NCBI GenBank assembly: GCA_946482375.1
Contig: CAMLRH010000065.1
Location: 1-10,488, forward strand
Reading direction: 5' to 3'
Length of the DNA stretch: 10,488 nucleotides
Origin: an uncultured Caulobacteraceae bacterium
GTDB taxonomy: Bacteria; Pseudomonadota; Alphaproteobacteria; Caulobacterales; Caulobacteraceae
Shown here: positions 1 to 7,571 of the stretch, piece after piece
Position numbering within the stretch: the first letter of the stretch is position 1
How the letters are laid out: every line of letters starts with the position of its first letter
Position numbers and translations under genes: made by a program
Notes under the pieces: model-generated
Seen by the model: only the letters and a program-made list of their open reading frames with translations
Told to the model about the DNA's origin: nothing
The model's database searches: none

Positions 1-387
1 CAGCACCGAGGTCAGCCGCGCGTCCCACACCCACCAGGTCCCCCACATCGGCCGTCCCCAGAGGGAGCCGGTGACCAGCGCCAGCAGGGTGAAGGCCGCG
101 CCCAGCGGAGCGGCGGCCTTGGCGGCCGCGTCGGCCAGCGCGTGCCGGAAGACGAGCGTCAGGAAGCTGGCGATGCCCAGGCACAGGTAGACGAACATGC
201 CGAGCCAGGCCGACGGCACGTGGATGAACATGATCCGCACGGTGTCGCCCTGCTGATAGTCCTCGGGCGCCGCGAACCCCAGCGCCAGCCCGGCCAGCAG
301 GGAAAGAGCCGCGCAGACCCCAAGGATCGGCGCGGCCCATCGCGAGAAGGCCATGAAGCGGTCGGGGTTGGCCAGGAAGGCGAACAT
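1..387 (-). CDS. ccmC: Heme-presenting cytochrome c maturation protein CcmC (N-terminal part, cut by window edge)
   Basis: CcmC is an inner-membrane protein that holds heme in the periplasm with its WWD domain and hands it to CcmE for cytochrome c maturation. The 129 codons visible begin at an ATG at 387 (MFAFLANPDR...). They show a first hydrophobic helix (about residues 18-38), then RIMFIHVPSAW (51-61), where His56 fits the first axial heme ligand of the family. A second and third helix follow, then the tryptophan-rich motif WGRPMWGTWWVWDARLTS (110-127), which is diagnostic for CcmC. The C-terminal part, including the second heme-ligand His known from the family, lies off the left edge, as would ccmD if present. 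An in-frame stop lies upstream of the ATG, and only a weak purine stretch serves as ribosome site. The start is 46 nt downstream of the preceding Spy-like gene, so the two may share a transcript. Confidence 0.93.
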   Translation of the reverse strand, partial: MFAFLANPDRFMAFSRWAAPILGVCAALSLLAGLALGFAAPEDYQQGDTVRIMFIHVPSAWLGMFVYLCLGIASFLTLVFRHALADAAAKAAAPLGAAFTLLALVTGSLWGRPMWGTWWVWDARLTSVL

Positions 388-433
388 CGCCGCCTGCTTA
401 GGCGCAACACCGCCCAGCTAGCAAGCGGGCGCC

Positions 434-907
434 TTAGCCCCGGCCGGGGCCACGACGCTCGTGCTTGCCCATGCCGCCACGGCCCTGGTGCATGGCGTCG
501 AAGGCCTTCTGCTGGGTCGGCGTCAGCTGGGCGTAGAAGCGCTTCACGGCCTCGGCGTGCGTGGCGAAGTCGCGCTGGCGCTCGATCATGCGCTGGCCCA
601 TGCGGTCCAGGCGCTGCGGCGTCGTCAGGTTGCGCATCCCGTCGCGCTGGCCGCGACGCCCCATGCGGTCGCCGCGATGCTGCTCATGGGCGGCGACGAA
701 GGCCTGCAGGGCGGGCTCCTGCGCCGGCGTCAGCTGCAGCGTGTCGCGCAGGCGCTGGGCGTGGGCGGCCGGATCGTGCTGGCGCTTCATGGGCTTCTGG
801 GCTGCGGCAGGCGCGGCGGGGGCCGGCGACTGGGCGAAGGTCGCGCCGGCGGCCATGACCGACAGCGCGGCGCCGGCGGACAGCGCGGCGATCAGGGGGG
901 ATTTCAT
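434..907 (-). CDS. Spy/CpxP-like periplasmic LTxxQ-motif protein
   Basis: This is a small exported protein of about 157 residues. It has a signal peptide: basic start MKSP, hydrophobic core, and a likely cleavage after the ATFA segment near residue 25. A Pro/Ala linker follows, then an alpha-helical Arg/Gln/Met/His-rich body. It carries the LTxxQ motif of the Spy/CpxP family twice, LTPAQ (about residues 59-63) and LTPTQ (about 128-132), plus a degenerate copy LTTPQRLDRM between them. In the family these are periplasmic chaperones or envelope-stress and metal sensors; the exact role here is unknown. ATG at 907 is chosen over an in-frame TTG at 913 because AGGAG lies 9 nt before the ATG but only 3 nt before the TTG. 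The gene stands between ccmB and ccmC, which is unusual. The C-terminus is Gly/Arg/His-rich and could bind metal (inference). Confidence 0.82.
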   Translation of the reverse strand: MKSPLIAALSAGAALSVMAAGATFAQSPAPAAPAAAQKPMKRQHDPAAHAQRLRDTLQLTPAQEPALQAFVAAHEQHRGDRMGRRGQRDGMRNLTTPQRLDRMGQRMIERQRDFATHAEAVKRFYAQLTPTQQKAFDAMHQGRGGMGKHERRGPGRG

Positions 908-916
908 ACTCAAGGT

Positions 917-921
917 CTCCT
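917..921 (-). promoter_or_regulatory. Shine-Dalgarno site of the Spy-like gene
   Basis: On the minus strand this reads AGGAG, 9 nt before the ATG at 907. It decides the start in favour of that ATG over the in-frame TTG at 913, which would leave a 3-nt spacer. Confidence 0.6.
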
Positions 922-969
922 GGACACGTCCCTTGGAGCACCTTCTGCATCACCCTCTTTGCACCCGTA

Positions 970-995
970 TTTCAGCGAATGTTTCGCCGTTGAAA
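970..995. repeat. Interrupted palindrome between ccmB and the Spy-like gene
   Basis: The plus strand reads TTTCA-GCGAA-tgt-TTCGC-cgt-TGAAA. Two consecutive 5-bp arms pair perfectly around a 3-nt loop, with a 3-nt bulge on one side. It lies just 3' of the ccmB stop and about 60 nt upstream of the Spy-like start. It could be an operator for that gene or an intercistronic hairpin. It lacks a T tract, so it is not a classic terminator. Confidence 0.4.
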
Positions 996-997
996 GC

Positions 998-1663
998 TCA
1001 GTCCAGAGCGTTGCGGCAGGCGGCCGCCATGGCGAAGGGGGCCAGCGCCACGGCTGCCGCAGCATAGGCGCCGAGCAGCATCAGCCCCGGCCGCCAGTCG
1101 AGCCCGCCCGCCAGCGACGACAAGGCGCCTCCCCCGAAGATCACCGGCGGCGCGAACAGCGGCAAGACGATGACGGCGATCAGCAGCCCACCCCGCCGCG
1201 AACCCAGCGCCAGCGCCGCCCCCATGCCGCCCATGAAGGCGAAGGCGAGCCCGCCCAGCAACGCCACGACCATCAGCAACGGCGCGAGGCTTGGCGAGGC
1301 GCCAAGCGCAATCGCGGCGATCGGCGCGGCAAGCGCCAGCGGCGCGCCCGTCGCCAGCCATTGCGCCAGGCACTTGGCCGCCGCCACCAGCTCCAGCGGC
1401 GCGGGCCCCAGCGCGAGCAGGTCGAGCGCGCCGTCCTCGAAGTCGCGCTCGAACAGCCGCTCCAGCGACAGCAGCGCCGAAAGCGCCAGCGCCAGCCACG
1501 CGACACCGACCGCCAGCACCGACAAATGCTCCGGCTCCGGCCCGCTTGCCAGCGGCAGCAGGGTCGTAACTCCCGCGTAGAAGGCGAGCGCCAGCAGCGC
1601 ACCGCCGCCCCGGCCCCAGGCCAGCGACAGTTCGCGGCCGAAGAGGATGGCCAGCGCCCTCAT
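998..1663 (-). CDS. ccmB: Heme exporter membrane subunit CcmB
   Basis: CcmB is the membrane subunit of the CcmAB ABC module, which with CcmC/CcmD releases heme-loaded CcmE for cytochrome c maturation. The 221 residues match the family length (about 220). They show about six hydrophobic segments (roughly 20-40, 48-67, 95-118, 125-150, 157-178, 190-215). The characteristic cytoplasmic loop [17 protein letters not shown] lies at 67-83, and a conserved [11 protein letters not shown] stretch in the fifth segment. The ATG at 1663 overlaps the ccmA stop as ATGA, and GGAG lies about 9 nt upstream inside ccmA, indicating translational coupling. The 84 nt after its stop hold a palindrome, before the Spy-like gene. 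Confidence 0.95.
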   Translation of the reverse strand: MRALAILFGRELSLAWGRGGGALLALAFYAGVTTLLPLASGPEPEHLSVLAVGVAWLALALSALLSLERLFERDFEDGALDLLALGPAPLELVAAAKCLAQWLATGAPLALAAPIAAIALGASPSLAPLLMVVALLGGLAFAFMGGMGAALALGSRRGGLLIAVIVLPLFAPPVIFGGGALSSLAGGLDWRPGLMLLGAYAAAAVALAPFAMAAACRNALD

Positions 1664-2262
1664 CCGCCGATCTCCACCGTGCGCGCCGGAATCGGCAGCG
1701 GGTCATGGACGGCGGCGATGACGAGGCCCCCGCCCGCCAGATGCCCCTCCATGAAGGTCCCGAACGCCTGGCGATGAGCGGCGTCCAGCGGCGCCATCGG
1801 CTCATCGAGCAGCCACAGCGGACGCGGACTCGCCGACAGCCGCGCCAGCGCCACCCGCCGCCGCTGGCCCGCCGACAGCCGCCGGACTTCGAGCCCCAGC
1901 AGCCGCTCGAGGTCGAACGCATGCGCCGCGGCCCTGGCGCTCGTCTCAGACCCGCCGGTCCACAGCGCCTGGAAACGAAGTTCCTCCCAGGCCGTGCGGC
2001 CCGGCTTCAGCCCGTCCTGATGGCCGACGAGATGCAGGCCCGTCCGTCGCGCATCGTCCTCCTCGGCGCCGTCGAAGGCGACACGCCCCGCCGCCGGACG
2101 CAGCAGGCCGGCGATAGCGCGCAGCAGGCTGGTCTTGCCCGCGCCGTTGGGACCGGTCAGCGCCACCGCCTCTCCGGCGCGCACCGTCAGGTCCAGCCCC
2201 TCGAACAGCAGCCGCTCGCCACGGCGGATGGCGAGCCCCTCGACCGTCACCCCGGCGATCAC
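1660..2262 (-). CDS. ccmA: Heme exporter ATP-binding subunit CcmA
   Basis: This is the cytoplasmic ATPase of the CcmABCD complex; ATP hydrolysis drives release of holo-CcmE from CcmC. The 200 residues hold a complete nucleotide-binding domain: Walker A GPNGAGKT (37-44), Q-loop Gln82 within GHQDGLKPG (a CcmA-type sequence), signature LSAGQ (129-133), Walker B LWLLDE (149-154), D-loop near Asp160, and switch His186. The start is a GTG at 2262 with GAGGG 7 nt upstream. The ATG at 2281 is in another frame. An alternative downstream in-frame GTG at 2250 would remove the first strand and is less likely. It is the first gene of the minus-strand ccm cluster and is divergent from acnA. Confidence 0.95.
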   Translation of the reverse strand: MIAGVTVEGLAIRRGERLLFEGLDLTVRAGEAVALTGPNGAGKTSLLRAIAGLLRPAAGRVAFDGAEEDDARRTGLHLVGHQDGLKPGRTAWEELRFQALWTGGSETSARAAAHAFDLERLLGLEVRRLSAGQRRRVALARLSASPRPLWLLDEPMAPLDAAHRQAFGTFMEGHLAGGGLVIAAVHDPLPIPARTVEIGG

Positions 2263-2440
2263 GCGGACGCCCTCGACGCATGGACCTTCGCCGCCGCCCG
2301 GACTAAGAAGCGCCGGGCCGACCCCCTCCTTATGTACAGGGGCTTACGCGCCGCTGGCCTGAACGCTGTGTGTCCAGTCCGAGCGCGCGATCCCGGGAGC
2401 GGTTTGTGGACGGCCGCGGACAGAGAAAGGATCCCCCAAC
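2263..2440. promoter_or_regulatory. Divergent ccmA/acnA intergenic region (178 bp)
   Basis: Only non-coding DNA separates two divergently oriented starts, so promoters for both the ccm cluster and acnA should lie here. GAGGG at 2270-2274 (read on the minus strand) serves ccmA, and AAAGGA at 2426-2431 serves acnA with a 9-nt spacer. I could not pick out a convincing -35/-10 pair on either strand. A relatively AT-rich patch around 2330-2337 is the most promoter-like part. Confidence 0.5.
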
Positions 2441-5143
<2,703 letters not shown>

Positions 5144-5148
5144 GAAAG

Positions 5149-5164
5149 CTCACGGGCTCGTGAG
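5149..5164 (+). other. Short hairpin just after acnA
   Basis: CTCACG-ggct-CGTGAG forms a perfect 6-bp stem with a 4-nt loop, 5 nt after the acnA stop. No T tract follows, so it is more likely an mRNA 3'-end stabiliser or attenuator within an acnA-DUF1223 transcript than a terminator. Confidence 0.4.
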
Positions 5165-5201
5165 GACCGGGGGCGGAGCAACTTGGCTTAAGTCGGGGAA
5201 G

Positions 5202-5909
5202 ATGCGGAAGGCGGCGTTCTCTTTCACCCTCCTGGCGTTTGCGGCGCTGGCCACCCCGGTCGGCGCCCACCCGCTGGTCCCGGTGATCGTCGAGCTGTTC
5301 ACCGCCCAGGGCTGCTCGTCCTGCGGCGACGCCAACGAGCGCGTCGCCGAGCTGGCCGAGCGCGACGATGTGCTGCCGCTGACCTTCTCGGTCGACTACT
5401 GGGACTACCTCGGCTGGACCGACACCTTCGCCAAGCCGGAGTTCACCGAGCGGCAAAAGGTCTACGCCAAGCGGCTTGGGCTGCGCGAGGTCTACACGCC
5501 ACAGGTGGTGGTCGATGGCCGCAAGCAGACCTCCGGCGCCAAGGAGGACGGTCTCGACGACCTGATCCGCGAGGCCCGCCGGGCGCCGCGCAATCCGCCC
5601 GACATGCTCTTCCAGCTGAACGGCAAGATCGCGGTGGGCTCAGGCCCCAGGCCGCGAGGCGGGGCCGACGTCTGGCTCGTCCGCTACGACCCGACCGAGA
5701 TCGAGGTGGAGGTGAAGAAGGGCGACAACCGCGGCGAGACCATCAAGGCCCGCAACGTCGTGCGCCAACTGGAGCGGCTGGGGACCTGGCGCGGCCGGCC
5801 CAACGCCTGGCGCCTGCCGCCCGCTGAACAGGAAGGGCTGGAGACGCTCGTCATCGTCCAGCAGGCCGGCGGCGGCCGCGTCATCGCCGCACTCCGTAAG
5901 GGGCCATAA
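5202..5909 (+). CDS. DUF1223 family secreted thioredoxin-like protein
   Basis: The function is not established; DUF1223 proteins are thioredoxin-fold relatives, usually exported. The 235-residue product starts MRKAAFSFTLLAF..., a clear signal peptide probably cleaved after PVGA (about residue 22). The family's hallmark follows directly: VELFTAQGCSSCGDAN, with a CSSC redox-type pair at 38-41. Further family segments are SVDYWDYLGWTD and a TPQVVVDGRKQ strand, which resembles the cis-Pro region of thioredoxins. ATG 5202 is chosen because it gives a proper signal peptide; longer in-frame versions overlap acnA and would bury it. A GGGGA lies only 2 nt before the ATG, so the ribosome site is poor and translation may depend on the upstream message. 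A terminator hairpin follows 5 nt after the stop. It could act as a periplasmic thiol protein, but no substrate is evident. Confidence 0.88.
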   Translation: MRKAAFSFTLLAFAALATPVGAHPLVPVIVELFTAQGCSSCGDANERVAELAERDDVLPLTFSVDYWDYLGWTDTFAKPEFTERQKVYAKRLGLREVYTPQVVVDGRKQTSGAKEDGLDDLIREARRAPRNPPDMLFQLNGKIAVGSGPRPRGGADVWLVRYDPTEIEVEVKKGDNRGETIKARNVVRQLERLGTWRGRPNAWRLPPAEQEGLETLVIVQQAGGGRVIAALRKGP

Positions 5910-5914
5910 GAAAA

Positions 5915-5953
5915 CCCGCGCCGCCGGAGGGAATGTGGCGACGCGGGCTTCTT
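5915..5953 (+). terminator. Hairpin terminator after the DUF1223 gene
   Basis: CCCGCG (5915-5920) pairs with CGCGGG (5942-5947), then after one mismatch CGCC (5922-5925) pairs with GGCG (5937-5940), around an 11-nt loop. The sequence after it is CTTCTT. The opposite side is flanked by AAGAAAA, so the minus strand also shows a T-rich tail and the element could work in both directions. It ends the acnA-DUF1223 unit. Confidence 0.7.
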
Positions 5954-6197
5954 AAGAGGTTCAGGTGTCGGCCAACCGGTCGCCCCGATCACGGGGGGCT
6001 GGGGGGGCTGTTCAGGATCCGGAACCGAAGCTCTCGATCAGCCGACAACGTGAATTTCGGAAACCAAACCGGCCCCCGCGCGTCGGAATTAAGGTCATTT
6101 AGAGGCGGCTTGTCGCAGCCGTGTTTCAATTCCCGGAGCCGTGGCCCGGAAGCAACGCTGGAGCCCGGCGCCGATTCCGGTCTAGGCTGCCTCTTGC
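5954..6197. other. Gene-free stretch before DUF2794
   Basis: No gene, tRNA or known RNA was recognised. It holds a small perfect hairpin, CCCCG-atca-CGGGG (5983-5996), running into two G tracts of six and seven (5993-5998 and 6001-6007). It also holds a 5-bp hairpin, CGGCT/AGCCG (6106-6121). The middle (about 6040-6105) is more AT-rich than the surroundings and may contain the DUF2794 promoter, but no clear -35/-10 pair was found. Confidence 0.35.
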
Positions 6198-6536
6198 ATG
6201 GCGTTTGACCCGTCTTACTCCCCAGCACCGCGCACCGGCGTCGTCTTCTTCGACCGACGCGAACTCGATCTCCTGATGCGGCTGTACGGGCGGATGGTGG
6301 CGGCCGGCGAATGGCGTGACTACGCCATCAGCGGACTGTCGGACATGGCCGTCTTCGCCGTCTATCGACGCAGCGCCGACGCCCCGCTCTACCGCATCGA
6401 GAAGCGCCCGGCTCTGGCCCGCAAACAGGGCCAGTGGGCCGTCGTCGGCGAAGGCGGCCACATCCTCAAGCGCGGCCACGAACTCCCGCAGGTGCTCCGC
6501 CTCTTCGACAAGGGCCGGTTCTCGGTCGTCCCCTGA
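6198..6536 (+). CDS. DUF2794 family protein
   Basis: This is a conserved small cytoplasmic protein of unknown function, typical of Alphaproteobacteria. Its 112 residues match the family throughout: VFFDRRELDLLMRLYGRM (16-33) and AAGEWRDYAI (35-44), then a central strand region AVFAVYRR (51-58), YRIEKRPALARKQGQW (65-80), and ILKRGHELPQVLRLF (89-103). No signal peptide or membrane segment is seen. An in-frame stop (6183-6185) lies 15 nt before the ATG, so 6198 is the earliest start. No Shine-Dalgarno sequence precedes it, which suggests weak or leaderless initiation (inference). It is the only gene in its unit here, downstream of the DUF1223 terminator and convergent with the Bax-inhibitor-1 gene. 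Confidence 0.9.
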   Translation: MAFDPSYSPAPRTGVVFFDRRELDLLMRLYGRMVAAGEWRDYAISGLSDMAVFAVYRRSADAPLYRIEKRPALARKQGQWAVVGEGGHILKRGHELPQVLRLFDKGRFSVVP

Positions 6537-6539
6537 ACC

Positions 6540-6670
6540 CGTCATCCCAGGCCTTGTGCCTGGGACCCAGAATCGAGGCGGGTCGAGGATGCTTCCTTCG
6601 GTCGCCAACGCACCGGTCAAACTCCGGGCGTCGCCGTCTCTGGGTCCTCGGCACAGGGCCGAGGATGACG
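6540..6670. repeat. REP-like nested inverted repeat between convergent genes
   Basis: Two 32-nt arms (6540-6571 and 6639-6670) are inverted copies of each other, sharing ends CGTCATCC and GACCCAGA (reading the right arm on the minus strand), with five differences. Each arm is also its own hairpin: CCCAGGC-cttgt-GCCTGGG (6546-6564) and CCTCGGC-acagg-GCCGAGG (6646-6664), both perfect 7-bp stems with 5-nt loops. Four of the five differences between arms are compensatory changes within the stems. The 67-nt spacer shows no coding. The GTCATCC...GGGACCCA pattern resembles palindromic intergenic repeats widespread in alphaproteobacterial genomes. It begins 3 nt after the DUF2794 stop and may double as its transcript 3' end. 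Confidence 0.75.
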
Positions 6671-6684
6671 AAGAAGGTGGAACG

Positions 6685-6714
6685 AAAAAGCCCCGGAGGT
6701 TTCCCTCCGGGGCT
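6685..6714 (-). terminator. Rho-independent terminator of the Bax-inhibitor-1 gene
   Basis: A perfect 11-bp stem, AGCCCCGGAGG/CCTCCGGGGCT, with a 4-nt loop (6700-6703), is followed on the minus strand by a run of five T. It lies 24 nt past the stop at 6739, as expected for a terminator of that gene. Confidence 0.88.
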
Positions 6715-6738
6715 CATTCGTTCGGCCTGTAGCCGCCG

Positions 6739-7488
6739 CTAGTCCCGGTTGCCCAGGAAGTGCAGCAGGAACTGGAACAGGTTGATGAAGTCCAGATAGA
6801 GGTTCAGCGCGCCGAAGCTGGTGGCCACGCCGAGCGCCGTCTCGTTACCGCCGAGCTGGTAGTAGGTCATCTTCAGCTTCTGGGTGTCGTAGGCGGTCAG
6901 GCCCGCGAAGATCAGCACGCCGGCGGCGCTGATGATGAAGGCCATCATCGACGACATCAGGAAGATGTTCACGATCGAGGCGATGATCAGGCCGATCAGG
7001 CCGATGATCAGGAAGCTGCCCATCCCCGACAGGTCGCGCTTGGTCGTGTAGCCGAACAGGCTCAAGCTCCCGAAGGCCGCGGCCGTGATGAAGAAGGTCG
7101 AGGCGACCGACTCACCCGTGTAGCGCAGCAGCACGGTGCCCAGCGAAGCGCCGATCAGGGCGACGATGGTCCAGTACAGCATCGAGGCGCTGCGCGGGGT
7201 CTGCTCGCGCCGCGAGAAGCCGCTGAACAGCAGGATTGCCAGCGGTGCGAAGCCCACGATCCAGCCCAGGATGGTGAAGCCGGCCAGACGGCCGTCCGGG
7301 GTCACCTGGAAGAGCAGGTCGCGCACCGGCGGCACCGACGAGGTGATGAAGGCGAGCACGCCCGAAAGCACCAGGCCCAGCGCCACCTTGTTGTAGACGC
7401 CGAGCATGAAGGCCCGAAGGCCCGCGTCCACCGACATATCGGCGGCCTGTGGGGACGCCGGTGCGTAGCCGCGGTTGAAGTCGCTCAT
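6739..7488 (-). CDS. Bax inhibitor-1 (BI-1/YccA family) membrane protein
   Basis: This is a 249-residue inner-membrane protein of the Bax inhibitor-1 family; bacterial members such as YetJ are pH-gated calcium-leak channels, and YccA modulates FtsH. After a short polar N-terminus come about seven hydrophobic helices (roughly 35-52, 69-90, 103-121, 128-146, 156-178, 181-199, 224-245). Family hallmarks near the end are GLTAYDTQKLK (196-206) and LNLYLDFINLFQFLL (228-242). Asp201 and Asp233 fit the conserved aspartate pair of YetJ. The start MSDFNRGY at 7488 has AAGGG 9 nt upstream; a longer in-frame reading to 7701 runs into the permease gene and is not supported. It ends at a strong terminator. 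It lies 83 nt downstream of the permease gene on the same strand, with a hairpin between, so a separate promoter is likely. Confidence 0.93.
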   Translation of the reverse strand: MSDFNRGYAPASPQAADMSVDAGLRAFMLGVYNKVALGLVLSGVLAFITSSVPPVRDLLFQVTPDGRLAGFTILGWIVGFAPLAILLFSGFSRREQTPRSASMLYWTIVALIGASLGTVLLRYTGESVASTFFITAAAFGSLSLFGYTTKRDLSGMGSFLIIGLIGLIIASIVNIFLMSSMMAFIISAAGVLIFAGLTAYDTQKLKMTYYQLGGNETALGVATSFGALNLYLDFINLFQFLLHFLGNRD

Positions 7489-7516
7489 AGAAGGTTGCCC
7501 TTTTCCGTTGCGCCCT

Positions 7517-7559
7517 CGAAGGGGCTCAGAGGCCAAATATCGTTGGCGTCGCCCCTTCG
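7517..7559. other. Hairpin between the permease and the Bax-inhibitor-1 gene
   Basis: CGAAGGGGC (7517-7525) pairs perfectly with GCCCCTTCG (7551-7559). Inside, GCCAA (7532-7536) pairs with TTGGC (7543-7547) around a 6-nt loop. It begins 12 nt past the permease stop. No T tract follows on the minus strand, so it may be a 3'-end stabiliser, a rho-dependent end or a 5'-leader element of the Bax-inhibitor-1 message. Confidence 0.45.
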
Positions 7560-7571
7560 CGCAAGGGAGGG

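Noticed and set aside
461..1777. A 438-codon plus-strand frame across the Spy-like gene and ccmB
   Set aside because: It is an Arg/Gln-rich shadow crossing two recognised minus-strand genes and the gap between them.
6058..6086. EcfG-like general-stress promoter (GGAAA, 17-nt spacer, CGTC)
   Set aside because: Both boxes deviate from GGAAC/CGTT, and the spacing is uncertain.
6089..6103. Possible CtrA-type site (TTAA-N7-TAGA)
   Set aside because: Only six of eight consensus positions match, and a single site in a short AT-richer patch can arise by chance.
6121..6136. T-loop-like stretch GTTTCAATTCCCG suggesting a tRNA
   Set aside because: The flanking bases do not form a T stem, and no acceptor or anticodon arm is present.
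7536..7564. Sigma-70-like promoter on the minus strand (TTGCGC, 17-nt spacer, GATATT) before the Bax-inhibitor-1 gene
   Set aside because: Only 3/6 and 4/6 consensus matches, and the bases also belong to the hairpin. It is plausible in position but too weak to list.
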